Below, one piece after another: positions 50,517-59,457 of a stretch of 64,000 nt of DNA. Numbering within the stretch: position 1 is the first letter of the stretch; each line of letters begins with the position of its first letter. Under the pieces are notes generated by a model. That model worked only from the letters and a program-made list of their open reading frames with translations, was not told the DNA's origin and ran no database searches. The DNA is from Lentibacter algarum (GTDB lineage Bacteria > Pseudomonadota > Alphaproteobacteria > Rhodobacterales > Rhodobacteraceae): positions 620,001 through 684,000 of the forward strand of contig NZ_CP158687.1 in assembly GCF_040580765.1 (NCBI RefSeq), read 5' to 3'. The position numbers and the translations under genes were made by a program.

Positions 50517-51548
50517 TTAGGCGGAGGTGTACTGTTGAGGCAAGTCTCTAAGCGCCCGTGCCATGACCTTTCGGTAAAGGGGCGGGTAGAGCGCAATGAT
50601 GGCCATGACAGGCAGGGAGTGAGGCAATGTTGGCATCGTTTGAGGTGTTAGTCGCAATGCTGGATATGGGCGTTGTGGGTGCATGTGATGGTCTGAATGG
50701 CGGGGTGCATTGAGTGTCAGGGACGCTGAAAACCAGTGAGGTGAGTTCCACGAGTGAACTTCGCTCACAGGCTCCAGCTTTCCGGCTTCATTCTTTAAAC
50801 GGCGCAATCCATAGTGCTGGATATAGTCGGCAAGTAGTATCTGTACCTGTGCGTAGAGAGCGAGCCCCATATAGAGAGAGAGACCGAGAAAACCACCTAT
50901 TGCAAAGCTAAAGCTGCAGGCGACTACGCCAATAAGCGTGTCATGAATGTAAGGGTGAGAGAAAAGCGTTCGCTGGGCCCTCAAAAGGCGTGCACTTTCC
51001 TGCACTCGCCCCTTGTGATAACTCTCCGCCCAAGCATTTAGGAAAAAACGATAAAATCCCAAACCTCGCGGGGCACTGTTGGGATCGGCTTCGCTGCCAA
51101 TATGAACATGATGAACCAATACATGGGCTGAGGCGTGGTGTCCCATCAATAGCGATGCATAGACGGAGCGACCAAGGCGTCGAGCGTAGCGTTCTCTCCG
51201 GTGGATGAGTTCATGGGCGTTCGGGTGGGAGACTTGTCCGAAAAACAGCGCAAAACTGGTAAAGAGAGCAAGCTTTTCGAGGACGTTATGCTCAAACCAT
51301 GAAAGGCTTATTACTCCTAGCGTCAGCAACGCAAAATGTAAGCCACCAAGTAAAACCGATAAATTTGCGCCCGTTGGAAACTCTGTGCCTTCAGGCATTT
51401 GAGGCAACACAAATGGTAAAAACTTATCAAGAGCAGCTGTGAAAAGGGTGATGTAAAGGAGGGCTAGCCATATAAGGCTGCCGCCAACAAAAGACGCCAG
51501 ACCCAATAGAGCAACATGTGCTAACGTCGCACAGGCAAAATAAACCAT
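50517..51548 (-). CDS. Alkane 1-monooxygenase (AlkB-type di-iron membrane hydroxylase)
   Basis: 343 residues. Membrane-bound non-haem diiron hydroxylase acting on alkanes or fatty-acid-like chains. Histidine boxes: HELIH (112-116), HVLVHH (142-147) and RHSDHH, plus the conserved YIQHYGL (the AlkB NYxEHYG type). About six membrane helices. It needs rubredoxin and rubredoxin reductase, neither found in this window. The desaturase superfamily is the alternative, but HSDHH and EHYG favour AlkB. Start ATG at 51548 with AGAGG upstream. Divergent from the NuoE-NuoF fusion. Confidence 0.88.
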   Translation of the reverse strand: MVYFACATLAHVALLGLASFVGGSLIWLALLYITLFTAALDKFLPFVLPQMPEGTEFPTGANLSVLLGGLHFALLTLGVISLSWFEHNVLEKLALFTSFALFFGQVSHPNAHELIHRRERYARRLGRSVYASLLMGHHASAHVLVHHVHIGSEADPNSAPRGLGFYRFFLNAWAESYHKGRVQESARLLRAQRTLFSHPYIHDTLIGVVACSFSFAIGGFLGLSLYMGLALYAQVQILLADYIQHYGLRRLKNEAGKLEPVSEVHSWNSPHWFSASLTLNAPRHSDHHMHPQRPYPALRLTPQTMPTLPHSLPVMAIIALYPPLYRKVMARALRDLPQQYTSA

Positions 51549-51720
51549 AACATAGCCTCTTCTTCACATCAGTTTACCTAAAGAAAATGGCGGGACTAAG
51601 GCGGAAATGCATACAGATACGGCAGGGTGAACGCGAATGAAGCGCCTTAGGTCGTTTTTAGCCTCGCCTCTTTGGCTGGGCGCAATTACGCTATCGGAAA
51701 CGCAAGACAGGAGCGCTCTC

Positions 51721-53406
51721 ATGGGGCTGGATGAACGCAAAGGTGTCTGGAAATCAGGCAAAGGCAAAGGACGTCATACGCCAAAGGGGCGCCAGCTAGA
51801 AGATCAGGCTTGGGAGGTCGTTAAAGAACTTTTGGGAGACGCACCACGGCGGCGCGATCTGCTGATCGAGCATTTGCACAAAATCCAAGATGCCTGTGGG
51901 TATCTTTCTGCTGCGCATATTCGTGCATTGGCTGAAGAAATGCGGATGTCGATGGCAGAAATCTACGAGGTTGCGACCTTTTATGCTCATTTTGACGTGG
52001 TCAAGGAAGGCGAGACTCCTCCACCTGATCTGACAATTCGCGTTTGTGATTCACTGTCTTGCGAGCTCGCAGGAGCGCAAGCCTTGAAGTCGGCGCTGGA
52101 GGGTGGACTTGATCCGAGTAAGGTCCGTGTTTTGCGGGCCCCGTGTATGGGGCGATGTGATACGGCGCCCGCGCTTGAGATCGGACACAATCACATAGAT
52201 CATGCGACACTAGAGAAGGTTGTTGAGGCTATCGCCTCTGGCGATACACATGCTCACATCCCTGAATATGAAGCACTTTCAACCTATCGCAAAGCTGGTG
52301 GATATGTGGCTTTACAAGGGTTGCGTGAAAATGGCGATTGGAAAGCCGTTCAAGAAACGGTTCTAGCATCGGGCCTTCGCGGTCTTGGTGGAGCTGGTTT
52401 CCCTTCAGGGAAAAAGTGGGGTTTCGTACGCATGAACGAAGGCCCGAGATATCTTGCTGTAAACGGCGATGAGGGCGAGCCCGGAACCTTCAAGGATCGC
52501 TATTATCTGGAGCGTACACCGCATTTGTTTCTTGAGGGTATGCTGGTTGCCGCATGGGCTGTCGAGGCGGAAACCTGTTATATCTATATGCGCGATGAGT
52601 ATCCGGCAGTGCTGGAGATTCTGCGGCGCGAAATCAGAGCGCTGGAAGATGCGGGGCTCATAGACCAAGGCTATGTTGAGCTTCGCCGTGGGGCTGGGGC
52701 CTATATATGCGGTGAAGAAAGCGCTATGATCGAAAGTATTGAGGGTAAACGTGGAGAGCCACGACATCGCCCACCTTTTGTTGCGCAAGTTGGAATATTC
52801 AATCGGCCAACTTTGGTTCACAATGTCGAGACACTCTACTGGGTGGCGAAAATTGTTAGAGATGGCCCTGAAATTCTGAGTTCTGTTGAGAAAAATGGAA
52901 GGCAGGGTCTGAGATCATATTCCGTTTCTGGCCGCGTCAATAACCCTGGGGTCCATTTGTTGCCGGCTGGCTCGACAATCCTTGATGTGATTGACGCAGC
53001 TGGAGGAATGATTGAAGGCCATAGCCTGAAAGCCTACCAGCCTGGCGGCCCTTCATCGGGCATTCTACCAGCGCATTTGAATGATATACCGCTTGATTTT
53101 GACACGCTACAGCCGCACGGCTCCTTTATCGGCTCCGCAGCGGTTGTTGTCCTGTCGGATCAAGATAGCGCCCGCGAAGCAGCTTTGAATATGCTACGCT
53201 TCTTTGAGGATGAAAGCTGTGGGCAATGCACGCCTTGTCGCGTCGGTTGCGAGAAAGCCGTGAAATTGATGCAAGCGGAGACTTGGGACACTCCTCTTTT
53301 AGAGGAACTGTCGACAGCGATGGTCGATGCTTCAATATGTGGGCTTGGACAGGCTGCACCAAACCCTATAAGGATGACAATAAAGCATTTCCCTGAGGAG
53401 ATATGA
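51721..53406 (+). CDS. NuoE-NuoF fusion protein (FdsB/HoxF-like NADH-oxidising subunit), orphan
   Basis: 561 residues from the ATG at 51721 (AGGAG eight bases upstream); the frame is open to 51637 without support. NuoE-like domain (25-190) with [2Fe-2S] ligands Cys109, Cys114, Cys142, Cys146; NuoF-like domain (215-561) with the FMN site GLRGLGGAGFPSGKKW, the NADH loop NGDEGEPGTFKDR, and [4Fe-4S] ligands Cys500, Cys503, Cys506, Cys540. In formate dehydrogenases it is the beta subunit and stands before the molybdopterin alpha subunit; here a lysoplasmalogenase gene follows directly instead, so its partner must be elsewhere or different. Confidence 0.9.
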   Translation: MGLDERKGVWKSGKGKGRHTPKGRQLEDQAWEVVKELLGDAPRRRDLLIEHLHKIQDACGYLSAAHIRALAEEMRMSMAEIYEVATFYAHFDVVKEGETPPPDLTIRVCDSLSCELAGAQALKSALEGGLDPSKVRVLRAPCMGRCDTAPALEIGHNHIDHATLEKVVEAIASGDTHAHIPEYEALSTYRKAGGYVALQGLRENGDWKAVQETVLASGLRGLGGAGFPSGKKWGFVRMNEGPRYLAVNGDEGEPGTFKDRYYLERTPHLFLEGMLVAAWAVEAETCYIYMRDEYPAVLEILRREIRALEDAGLIDQGYVELRRGAGAYICGEESAMIESIEGKRGEPRHRPPFVAQVGIFNRPTLVHNVETLYWVAKIVRDGPEILSSVEKNGRQGLRSYSVSGRVNNPGVHLLPAGSTILDVIDAAGGMIEGHSLKAYQPGGPSSGILPAHLNDIPLDFDTLQPHGSFIGSAAVVVLSDQDSAREAALNMLRFFEDESCGQCTPCRVGCEKAVKLMQAETWDTPLLEELSTAMVDASICGLGQAAPNPIRMTIKHFPEEI

Positions 53407-54074
53407 TGTTTGGCTGGCCCAACGATTCAACTCTTTTGTTTATCGCGGCAGCGTTTTTGGCACTTTGTTATTTGGCAATATGCGGGCGGCCCGGACGAGC
53501 ATGGCTAAAAACGATCACGAAGACAACATCTGTCGCCCTTCTGGCGCTGATTGCTTTCCAGTTGTCGAGTATGATGCTGCTCGTCGTGGCTTTACTTGTG
53601 TGCGCTATTGGCGATTTTTTTCTGTCCCGGAAAGGCACCGAGGAGTTTGTGTCAGCAGTCGGCGCCTTTAGCTTTGGCCATCTCTCTTACGCAGCTCTTT
53701 TCTTGCTGCATCCGAGCGCTGATTTGCAACGTGTTTCTGATGGCTGGACCTTAGTACTCGCCCTTTTTCTAGTAGGGGCGATCATGCTTTACGTCTTGTT
53801 TTTGAAGGCGGGGCCACTGCGCTGGGCGGCCCTGTTCTACGTGCCTGTTGTCGTGGCGATGGGGATTCTTGCAACGGTCCTGCCACCAGTCGGTGCGATC
53901 GCACTCGTCTTGCCAGCGGCGCTTTTGTTTGTTTTTTCAGATTTCATCTTGGCGCAGGAAATGTTTGTCCTTCCTGAGGATCACAAGCTTCGGAAGGTAA
54001 CTCCTTACGTGATCTGGAGCAGCTATTGGATTGCTCAGGCGCTGTTCTTAATTTCATTTACTGTGGTGCTCTAG
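53403..54074 (+). CDS. Lysoplasmalogenase-like (YhhN family) membrane protein
   Basis: 223 residues, about eight membrane helices. YhhN/TMEM86 family: GDFFLSRKGTEEFVSAVGAF (conserved Asp) and VLPAALLFVFSDFILAQEMF with the paired Asp motif SDF. Eukaryotic members hydrolyse the vinyl ether bond of lysoplasmalogen; in bacteria the substrate is not known. Start overlaps the NuoEF stop by four bases. It ends on a CTAG shared with the convergent lytic transglycosylase gene. Confidence 0.87.
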   Translation: MMFGWPNDSTLLFIAAAFLALCYLAICGRPGRAWLKTITKTTSVALLALIAFQLSSMMLLVVALLVCAIGDFFLSRKGTEEFVSAVGAFSFGHLSYAALFLLHPSADLQRVSDGWTLVLALFLVGAIMLYVLFLKAGPLRWAALFYVPVVVAMGILATVLPPVGAIALVLPAALLFVFSDFILAQEMFVLPEDHKLRKVTPYVIWSSYWIAQALFLISFTVVL

Positions 54075-54958
54075 CGCGTATTTCTGAACACTGCACAAAG
54101 GCACCCTGAGGCTTTAAGCTGGTTGCAAAACTCCCAAGCGCTCTTGTTTGTATCGCGTCCAATACGTGCAAAGTAATACCCCTTTAGGCGGCTTGCTCTG
54201 CTCTTTTCAAATAGATAGTCGGGTTGTTCGTTTTTCAAGAGGAGGCGGCATTGCTTTGTTCTTGCCGTGTACTTGCTTTTCGCTGATTGTTTGCTGGTTC
54301 CAAAGGCGATTTGCACGCCCCAAGGCTTTAGGGCTGGTCCTCTCCGAGGGGGGGGGGATAGACGACGCTTCTGTGCCAGAGTTTGACAGGCTACACTAAA
54401 TTTTTTGTGTTGGTCGAGATCTAAGTTAAGCATTTGGGGTGGCTCACTTACCCAGGTCTGGTGGTCGGCACCCGTTATGATCCGGACATAGTCAACGGTT
54501 TCTTGCGCAAGATCTCCTGTGCCGTTGATTAAGCCTTCGGCGCGTCTTTCCCCACCATTGTAACCCACGGCAGCAAGCCCGATGTTACCATAGCGATTTG
54601 TCATTTCTGCCAAATAGTGCGCCGAATGCTCAAGTGCGTCGGCGGGATTGAAAGGGTCAGTCAGACCTCGCAAATCGGCGGTAGAACGGATGAATTGCGC
54701 AATGCCCAGCGCGTTAGCATGGCTTTTTGCAAACGGGTCAAAGCGACTCTCCTGCCAGATCAGGCGCGCGAAGAAGTCAGTGTCTAGTTTGTGGCGCGTG
54801 CTTACAGTTTCGATCAGCTGGCAGGTATCATGGACAAAGTGCGCCCATCGAATGCACTCTTGGGCGCCCCATTTTGTTGTCGTGCACGCGCGATCTGGTG
54901 GTTCTGCCTGAAGAAGCGAGGCCAGTGAACTAAAGAGAAAGGCAAACACATACCGCAT
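54071..54958 (-). CDS. Lytic transglycosylase with C-terminal SPOR-like domain
   Basis: 295 residues. Signal peptide 1-18 (FLFSSLASLLQA before EPPDR), SLT domain (50-170: FARLIWQESRFDPFAKS with catalytic Glu70, ALGIAQFIRSTADLRG, YNGGERR) and a SPOR-like domain (about 212-290, PWGVQIAFGTSKQSA to LKASGCLCAVF). It cleaves peptidoglycan in the periplasm, the SPOR part targeting denuded glycan at the septum. The link between the domains includes a ten-base run of C (54348-54357), which could shift the frame. The extra Cys (CACTTT-CRLL-CNQL-CLC region) may form disulfides. Ends on a shared CTAG. Confidence 0.9.
   Translation of the reverse strand: MRYVFAFLFSSLASLLQAEPPDRACTTTKWGAQECIRWAHFVHDTCQLIETVSTRHKLDTDFFARLIWQESRFDPFAKSHANALGIAQFIRSTADLRGLTDPFNPADALEHSAHYLAEMTNRYGNIGLAAVGYNGGERRAEGLINGTGDLAQETVDYVRIITGADHQTWVSEPPQMLNLDLDQHKKFSVACQTLAQKRRLSPPPRRGPALKPWGVQIAFGTSKQSAKSKYTARTKQCRLLLKNEQPDYLFEKSRASRLKGYYFARIGRDTNKSAWEFCNQLKASGCLCAVFRNTR
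54348..54357 (-). repeat. C10 homopolymer inside the lytic transglycosylase gene
   Basis: Ten G on the plus strand (ten C in the gene) encoding Ser-Pro-Pro-Pro between the SLT and SPOR domains. In the present length the frame reaches the SPOR domain and its stop; loss or gain of one base would shift it. Confidence 0.9.
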
Positions 54959-55055
54959 GGTGGCAGATGGCCTGAGCTAGACATTCATGTCAACTCATGG
55001 CTTTTCACTCGGGCGCAGGCGTATTAACTGGGAGTAGAACCGAGCGGGAATGGCC

Positions 55056-56438
<1,383 letters not shown>

Positions 56439-56442
56439 AAAC

Positions 56443-57345
56443 TTGAGCAATTGGCTAATTTCAATTGAAGGCACAGATGCGGGGCATAGCCTTGCGCTGG
56501 TGCTTGCATTGCTGGCAGCTTTTCTACACGCAGTTTTTGGCGCACTGCAAAAGGGCCGTCATGATCCATGGCTCACCCGTGGCGCGATTGACTTCTGCTA
56601 CGCGGCTATTGCGGCTCCGTTCGCTTTTTTTGTCGTGCCGTGGCCCGAGCCGCATATGTGGTCCATTTTTGCGGCCGCTTTTGTAATTCATCTGGCGTAC
56701 AAGCTTATGCAGAGCTGGGCCTACACCAAAGGCGCATATACAGTCGTCTATCCTGTGGTGCGGGGCACAGGGCCACTTTTCACGGTCATTGGCGCTTATT
56801 TCCTTTTTGGTGAGCGCTTCAATTTGACACAATGGGCGGGGGTGGCGACTCTTCTAGCCGGGATATACGGCCTCGCGGCTTACAACTTGCGTCACGTTAC
56901 TGCCGAACGTGACACGCTCAATTTGGCCCTTCTGCTCGCCGTGATCACAGGGCTTTTTGTTGCACTCTATACCACATGGGATGCCTACGGCATTCGAGCT
57001 ACTGCCAACCCCTTTACCTTTTTGGCATGGTTTTTCTTCATCGATGGGCTCTTCTTTCCCTGGTTAGCCTACTTTCGTTACCGGTCTATGCGGCATCCGC
57101 CTGAGCTGGGTCCACTCATGCAGCGTGGACTTATTGGGGCTTTCGTCGCTATTGCGAGTTTCGGCTCAGTCATGATGGCCACTCGTTTGGATAACGTAGG
57201 AGAAGCCGCAATCTTACGGGAAACATCAACAGTATTTGCTGCACTTATCGGTTGGCTGGCTTTGAAAGAAACCGTCGGACCTCGCCGGATTGCGCTTATG
57301 GCATTGATTGCTTTGGGTGCTGTGATAGTTGAAATGGGAGGATAG
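56443..57345 (+). CDS. EamA/DMT family transporter
   Basis: 300 residues from a TTG at 56443, four bases after the ftsY stop; no in-frame ATG occurs until deep in the protein, so TTG is the probable start. Ten membrane helices in two EamA repeats (LVLALLAAFLHAVFGALQKG and VVYPVVRGTGPLFTVIGAYF; then LLLAVITGLFVALYTTWDAY and AAILRETSTVFAALIGWLAL). Drug/metabolite exporter of unknown substrate. Overlapping transcription with ftsY and yciB is implied by 4-bp and 8-bp spacings. Confidence 0.88.
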   Translation: MSNWLISIEGTDAGHSLALVLALLAAFLHAVFGALQKGRHDPWLTRGAIDFCYAAIAAPFAFFVVPWPEPHMWSIFAAAFVIHLAYKLMQSWAYTKGAYTVVYPVVRGTGPLFTVIGAYFLFGERFNLTQWAGVATLLAGIYGLAAYNLRHVTAERDTLNLALLLAVITGLFVALYTTWDAYGIRATANPFTFLAWFFFIDGLFFPWLAYFRYRSMRHPPELGPLMQRGLIGAFVAIASFGSVMMATRLDNVGEAAILRETSTVFAALIGWLALKETVGPRRIALMALIALGAVIVEMGG

Positions 57346-57353
57346 GAGTTCTT

Positions 57354-57962
57354 ATGGCAGAGAAAAGAGAAATCAACCCGCTGATGAAAACAGGGCTTGA
57401 GCTAGGGCCTGTGATTGCTTTTTTCATCGCCTACCTCATGTTCAAGGACGATACTTTTATGGTCGCAGGACGCGAGTATTCTGGGTTTATCTTTGTGACA
57501 GCAGGTTTTGTGCCACTCATAATACTCACGACAGGTATCGGGTGGAAGCTCACCGGTCATATTTCCAAGATGCAAATTATGACGCTGGTGCTCGTTATTG
57601 TATTTGGTGGGCTCACCGTTTGGCTAAATGACCCCAAGTTTCTCAAGATTAAACCTACGATATTCTTTAGTCTTATGGGGGCTATTCTTGGTGTCGGGCT
57701 ATGGCGAGGCCAGTCTTACCTACGATACGTTATGGAGGGTATGATGCCTCTTCAAGACAAAGGGTGGATGATCTTAACGCGCCGCTTGATGTGGTTTCTC
57801 TTCGCTACAGCTCTTGCTAATGAGCTAATCTGGCGGTTCATGTCCGAAACAACATGGGTTTATTTTAAAACATTTGGTGACACCGCTGCGATGTTCGTTT
57901 TCTTCATGAGCCAGACCAAGCTGTTTGCTGAATATGCCATTGAAGAGGATAGTCAAACTTGA
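57354..57962 (+). CDS. yciB: Inner-membrane septation protein YciB/IspZ
   Basis: 202 residues, six membrane helices. Family opening LELGPVIAFFIAYLMF and the conserved NDPKFLKIKPTIFFSLMGAI and LTRRLMWFLFATALANELIW identify it. It is needed for normal septum formation and envelope upkeep in enterobacteria. Third gene after ftsY and the EamA transporter. The -35 box of the metZ promoter overlaps its stop codon. Confidence 0.94.
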   Translation: MAEKREINPLMKTGLELGPVIAFFIAYLMFKDDTFMVAGREYSGFIFVTAGFVPLIILTTGIGWKLTGHISKMQIMTLVLVIVFGGLTVWLNDPKFLKIKPTIFFSLMGAILGVGLWRGQSYLRYVMEGMMPLQDKGWMILTRRLMWFLFATALANELIWRFMSETTWVYFKTFGDTAAMFVFFMSQTKLFAEYAIEEDSQT

Positions 57963-57987
57963 CCGTTGCAACGCAAAGACATAAATA
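57959..57987 (+). promoter_or_regulatory. Candidate metZ promoter
   Basis: TTGACC (57959-57964, overlapping the yciB stop), 17-bp spacer, then TAAATA (57982-57987), placing the transcript start at about 57994, right at the first base of the SAM-II aptamer. The -10 is weak. Confidence 0.55.
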
Positions 57988-57995
57988 ATGCGAAC

Positions 57996-58047
57996 AGTGG
58001 CGATTTGTTACCAGATTGCGGGCCACTTAAAATATTCTGCTAAAAGG
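57996..58047 (+). ncRNA. SAM-II riboswitch aptamer
   Basis: H-type pseudoknot matching SAM-II: AGTGGC (57996-58001) pairs with GCCACT (58022-58027); the loop has GATTTG; ATTGC follows; then TTAAAA and the pseudoknot-forming GCTAAAAGG (58039-58047). It binds S-adenosylmethionine and stands directly before metZ, the known genomic place of this class in alphaproteobacteria. Confidence 0.93.
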
Positions 58048-58060
58048 TCGAGAAGAGGGG

Positions 58061-58092
58061 GCTCCTTCGGCTTGGCCGATGGGGCTTTTTTT
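58061..58092 (+). terminator. Terminator (expression platform) of the SAM-II riboswitch
   Basis: Stem of GCTCCTTCGGC (58061-58071) with GCCGATGGGGC (58075-58085), one mismatch and one G-U, triloop TTG, then seven T (58086-58092). It begins 14 bases after the aptamer and ends 15 bases before the metZ ATG, so high SAM should stop transcription here. The sequence GGCCA in the aptamer (58021-58025) can pair with TGGCC (58073-58077) of the terminator stem as a possible anti-terminator. Confidence 0.85.
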
Positions 58093-58107
58093 ATGGGGCA
58101 TGATCCG

Positions 58108-59289
58108 ATGACGAACAATCACAAAAGCCGAACAGCACTTGTCCATGGTGGAACGCGACGCTCGCAATATGGCGAGGTGAGCGAAGCGCTTTTTCTTACG
58201 CAGGGCTTTGTCTATGAAACAGCTGAGGCGGCCGAGGCGCGCTTTGTCAAAGCGGGTGACGACGAGTTCATCTATGCGCGATATGGAAACCCAACAGTAC
58301 GTATGTTCGAAGATCGCATCTCGGGTTATCTCGGTTATGAAGATGGTTTTGCTTGCGCTTCAGGCATGGCTGCCGTCAACGGAGCTTTGATGGCGCTCTT
58401 GAAGGCTGGCGATCATGTCGTCGCTTCACGCGCGCTTTTTGGATCTTGTCTGTATGTGCTTGAGGATATTCTTGCGCGCTTCGGAGTCGAGATTACTTTG
58501 GTTGATGGCACGGATAATGCTGCGTGGGACATGGCCATACGTGATGAAACACGCCTTGTATTCTTGGAAAGCATTTCAAATCCGACCCTTGAAGTGATTG
58601 ACCTACGCCATGTTTGTCAAACTGCTCACGCGAAGGGCGCTCTCGTGCTCGTAGATGATGCTATGGCAACACCAGTTTTTTCTTACGCTCAGGAGTGTGG
58701 GGCCGATATTGCCATTATTTCAACGACCAAACATGTTGATGGGCAAGGTCGCATGCTGGGGGGGATCATCTGTGGGAGCAAAGCGCTCATTCGCGGACCA
58801 ATTGAAACCTATGTGAAGCATACTGGCGGTGCGATGAATCCGTTTACGGCTTGGTCACATCTCAAGTCACTAGAAACGTTGGAGTTGCGCGTGAGAGCAC
58901 AAGCTTCGGCTGCATTCAAAGTAGCTGAGGCGCTGAGCGGGCATCCTAAGTTGGCCTCGGTGAGGTATCCGACACATTCCTCTCATCCACAATCGTCACT
59001 TGCGCTTTCACAGGCTGAATCTGGGGGCACTGTTTTAACGTTTGACGTTGTTGGTGGTAGGACACCATGTTTTGCTATGATGAATGCGCTCAAGGTGGCG
59101 ACGATCTCTAATAACTTTGCTGACTCAAAGTCTATCGCGACCCATCCAGCGACAACAACGCATCAGCGGCTTCCACAAAGCCAGAAGGACTTGCTTGGTA
59201 TATCAGATGGGTTGGTGCGCTTCTCTGTTGGGCTCGAGGAAGTGGATGATATTATTGCGGATCTTCTGGGTGCTCTGGACGTCTGCTAA
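58108..59289 (+). CDS. metZ: O-succinylhomoserine sulfhydrylase
   Basis: 393 residues from the ATG at 58108 with GGGG ten bases upstream; the open frame further upstream runs through the riboswitch and is not coding. PLP-dependent Cys/Met metabolism fold: YARYGNPTVRMFEDRISGYL, EDGFACASGMAAVNGALMAL, the cofactor Lys in IISTTKHVDGQGRMLGG, and RFSVGLEEVDDIIADL at the C-terminus. It makes homocysteine from O-succinylhomoserine and sulfide. The SAM-II riboswitch ahead of it is a strong confirmation. Separated from folE2 by 168 bp. Confidence 0.95.
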   Translation: MTNNHKSRTALVHGGTRRSQYGEVSEALFLTQGFVYETAEAAEARFVKAGDDEFIYARYGNPTVRMFEDRISGYLGYEDGFACASGMAAVNGALMALLKAGDHVVASRALFGSCLYVLEDILARFGVEITLVDGTDNAAWDMAIRDETRLVFLESISNPTLEVIDLRHVCQTAHAKGALVLVDDAMATPVFSYAQECGADIAIISTTKHVDGQGRMLGGIICGSKALIRGPIETYVKHTGGAMNPFTAWSHLKSLETLELRVRAQASAAFKVAEALSGHPKLASVRYPTHSSHPQSSLALSQAESGGTVLTFDVVGGRTPCFAMMNALKVATISNNFADSKSIATHPATTTHQRLPQSQKDLLGISDGLVRFSVGLEEVDDIIADLLGALDVC

Positions 59290-59422
59290 TGTCGAGCGGT
59301 TCTGGCGAAGGGAATGAACTCTATTGTTTCGCAAATATTTGGCGAGACTTTCCAACTTAGGTCTATGACGCTTGCGAACTGTTTTTGGTCTGACTTGGCA
59401 ATGCCCTCGTATTGACCTTAAG

Positions 59423-59455
59423 TTAGGTTGTAACCAAACCCTAAGGGGGATTAGG
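59423..59455 (+). promoter_or_regulatory. Alternating TTAGG/CCTAA leader around the folE2 ribosome binding site
   Basis: TTAGG (59423-59427), CCTAA (59440-59444) and TTAGG (59451-59455). The middle element can pair with either neighbour; pairing with the last puts the Shine-Dalgarno GGGGGA (59445-59450) in the loop of a 5-bp hairpin. A switch is possible but the stems are short. Confidence 0.3.
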
Positions 59456-59457
59456 CC

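Noticed and set aside
57988..58107. Longer N-terminus for metZ
   Set aside because: It would translate the SAM-II aptamer and terminator; the family start is at 58108.
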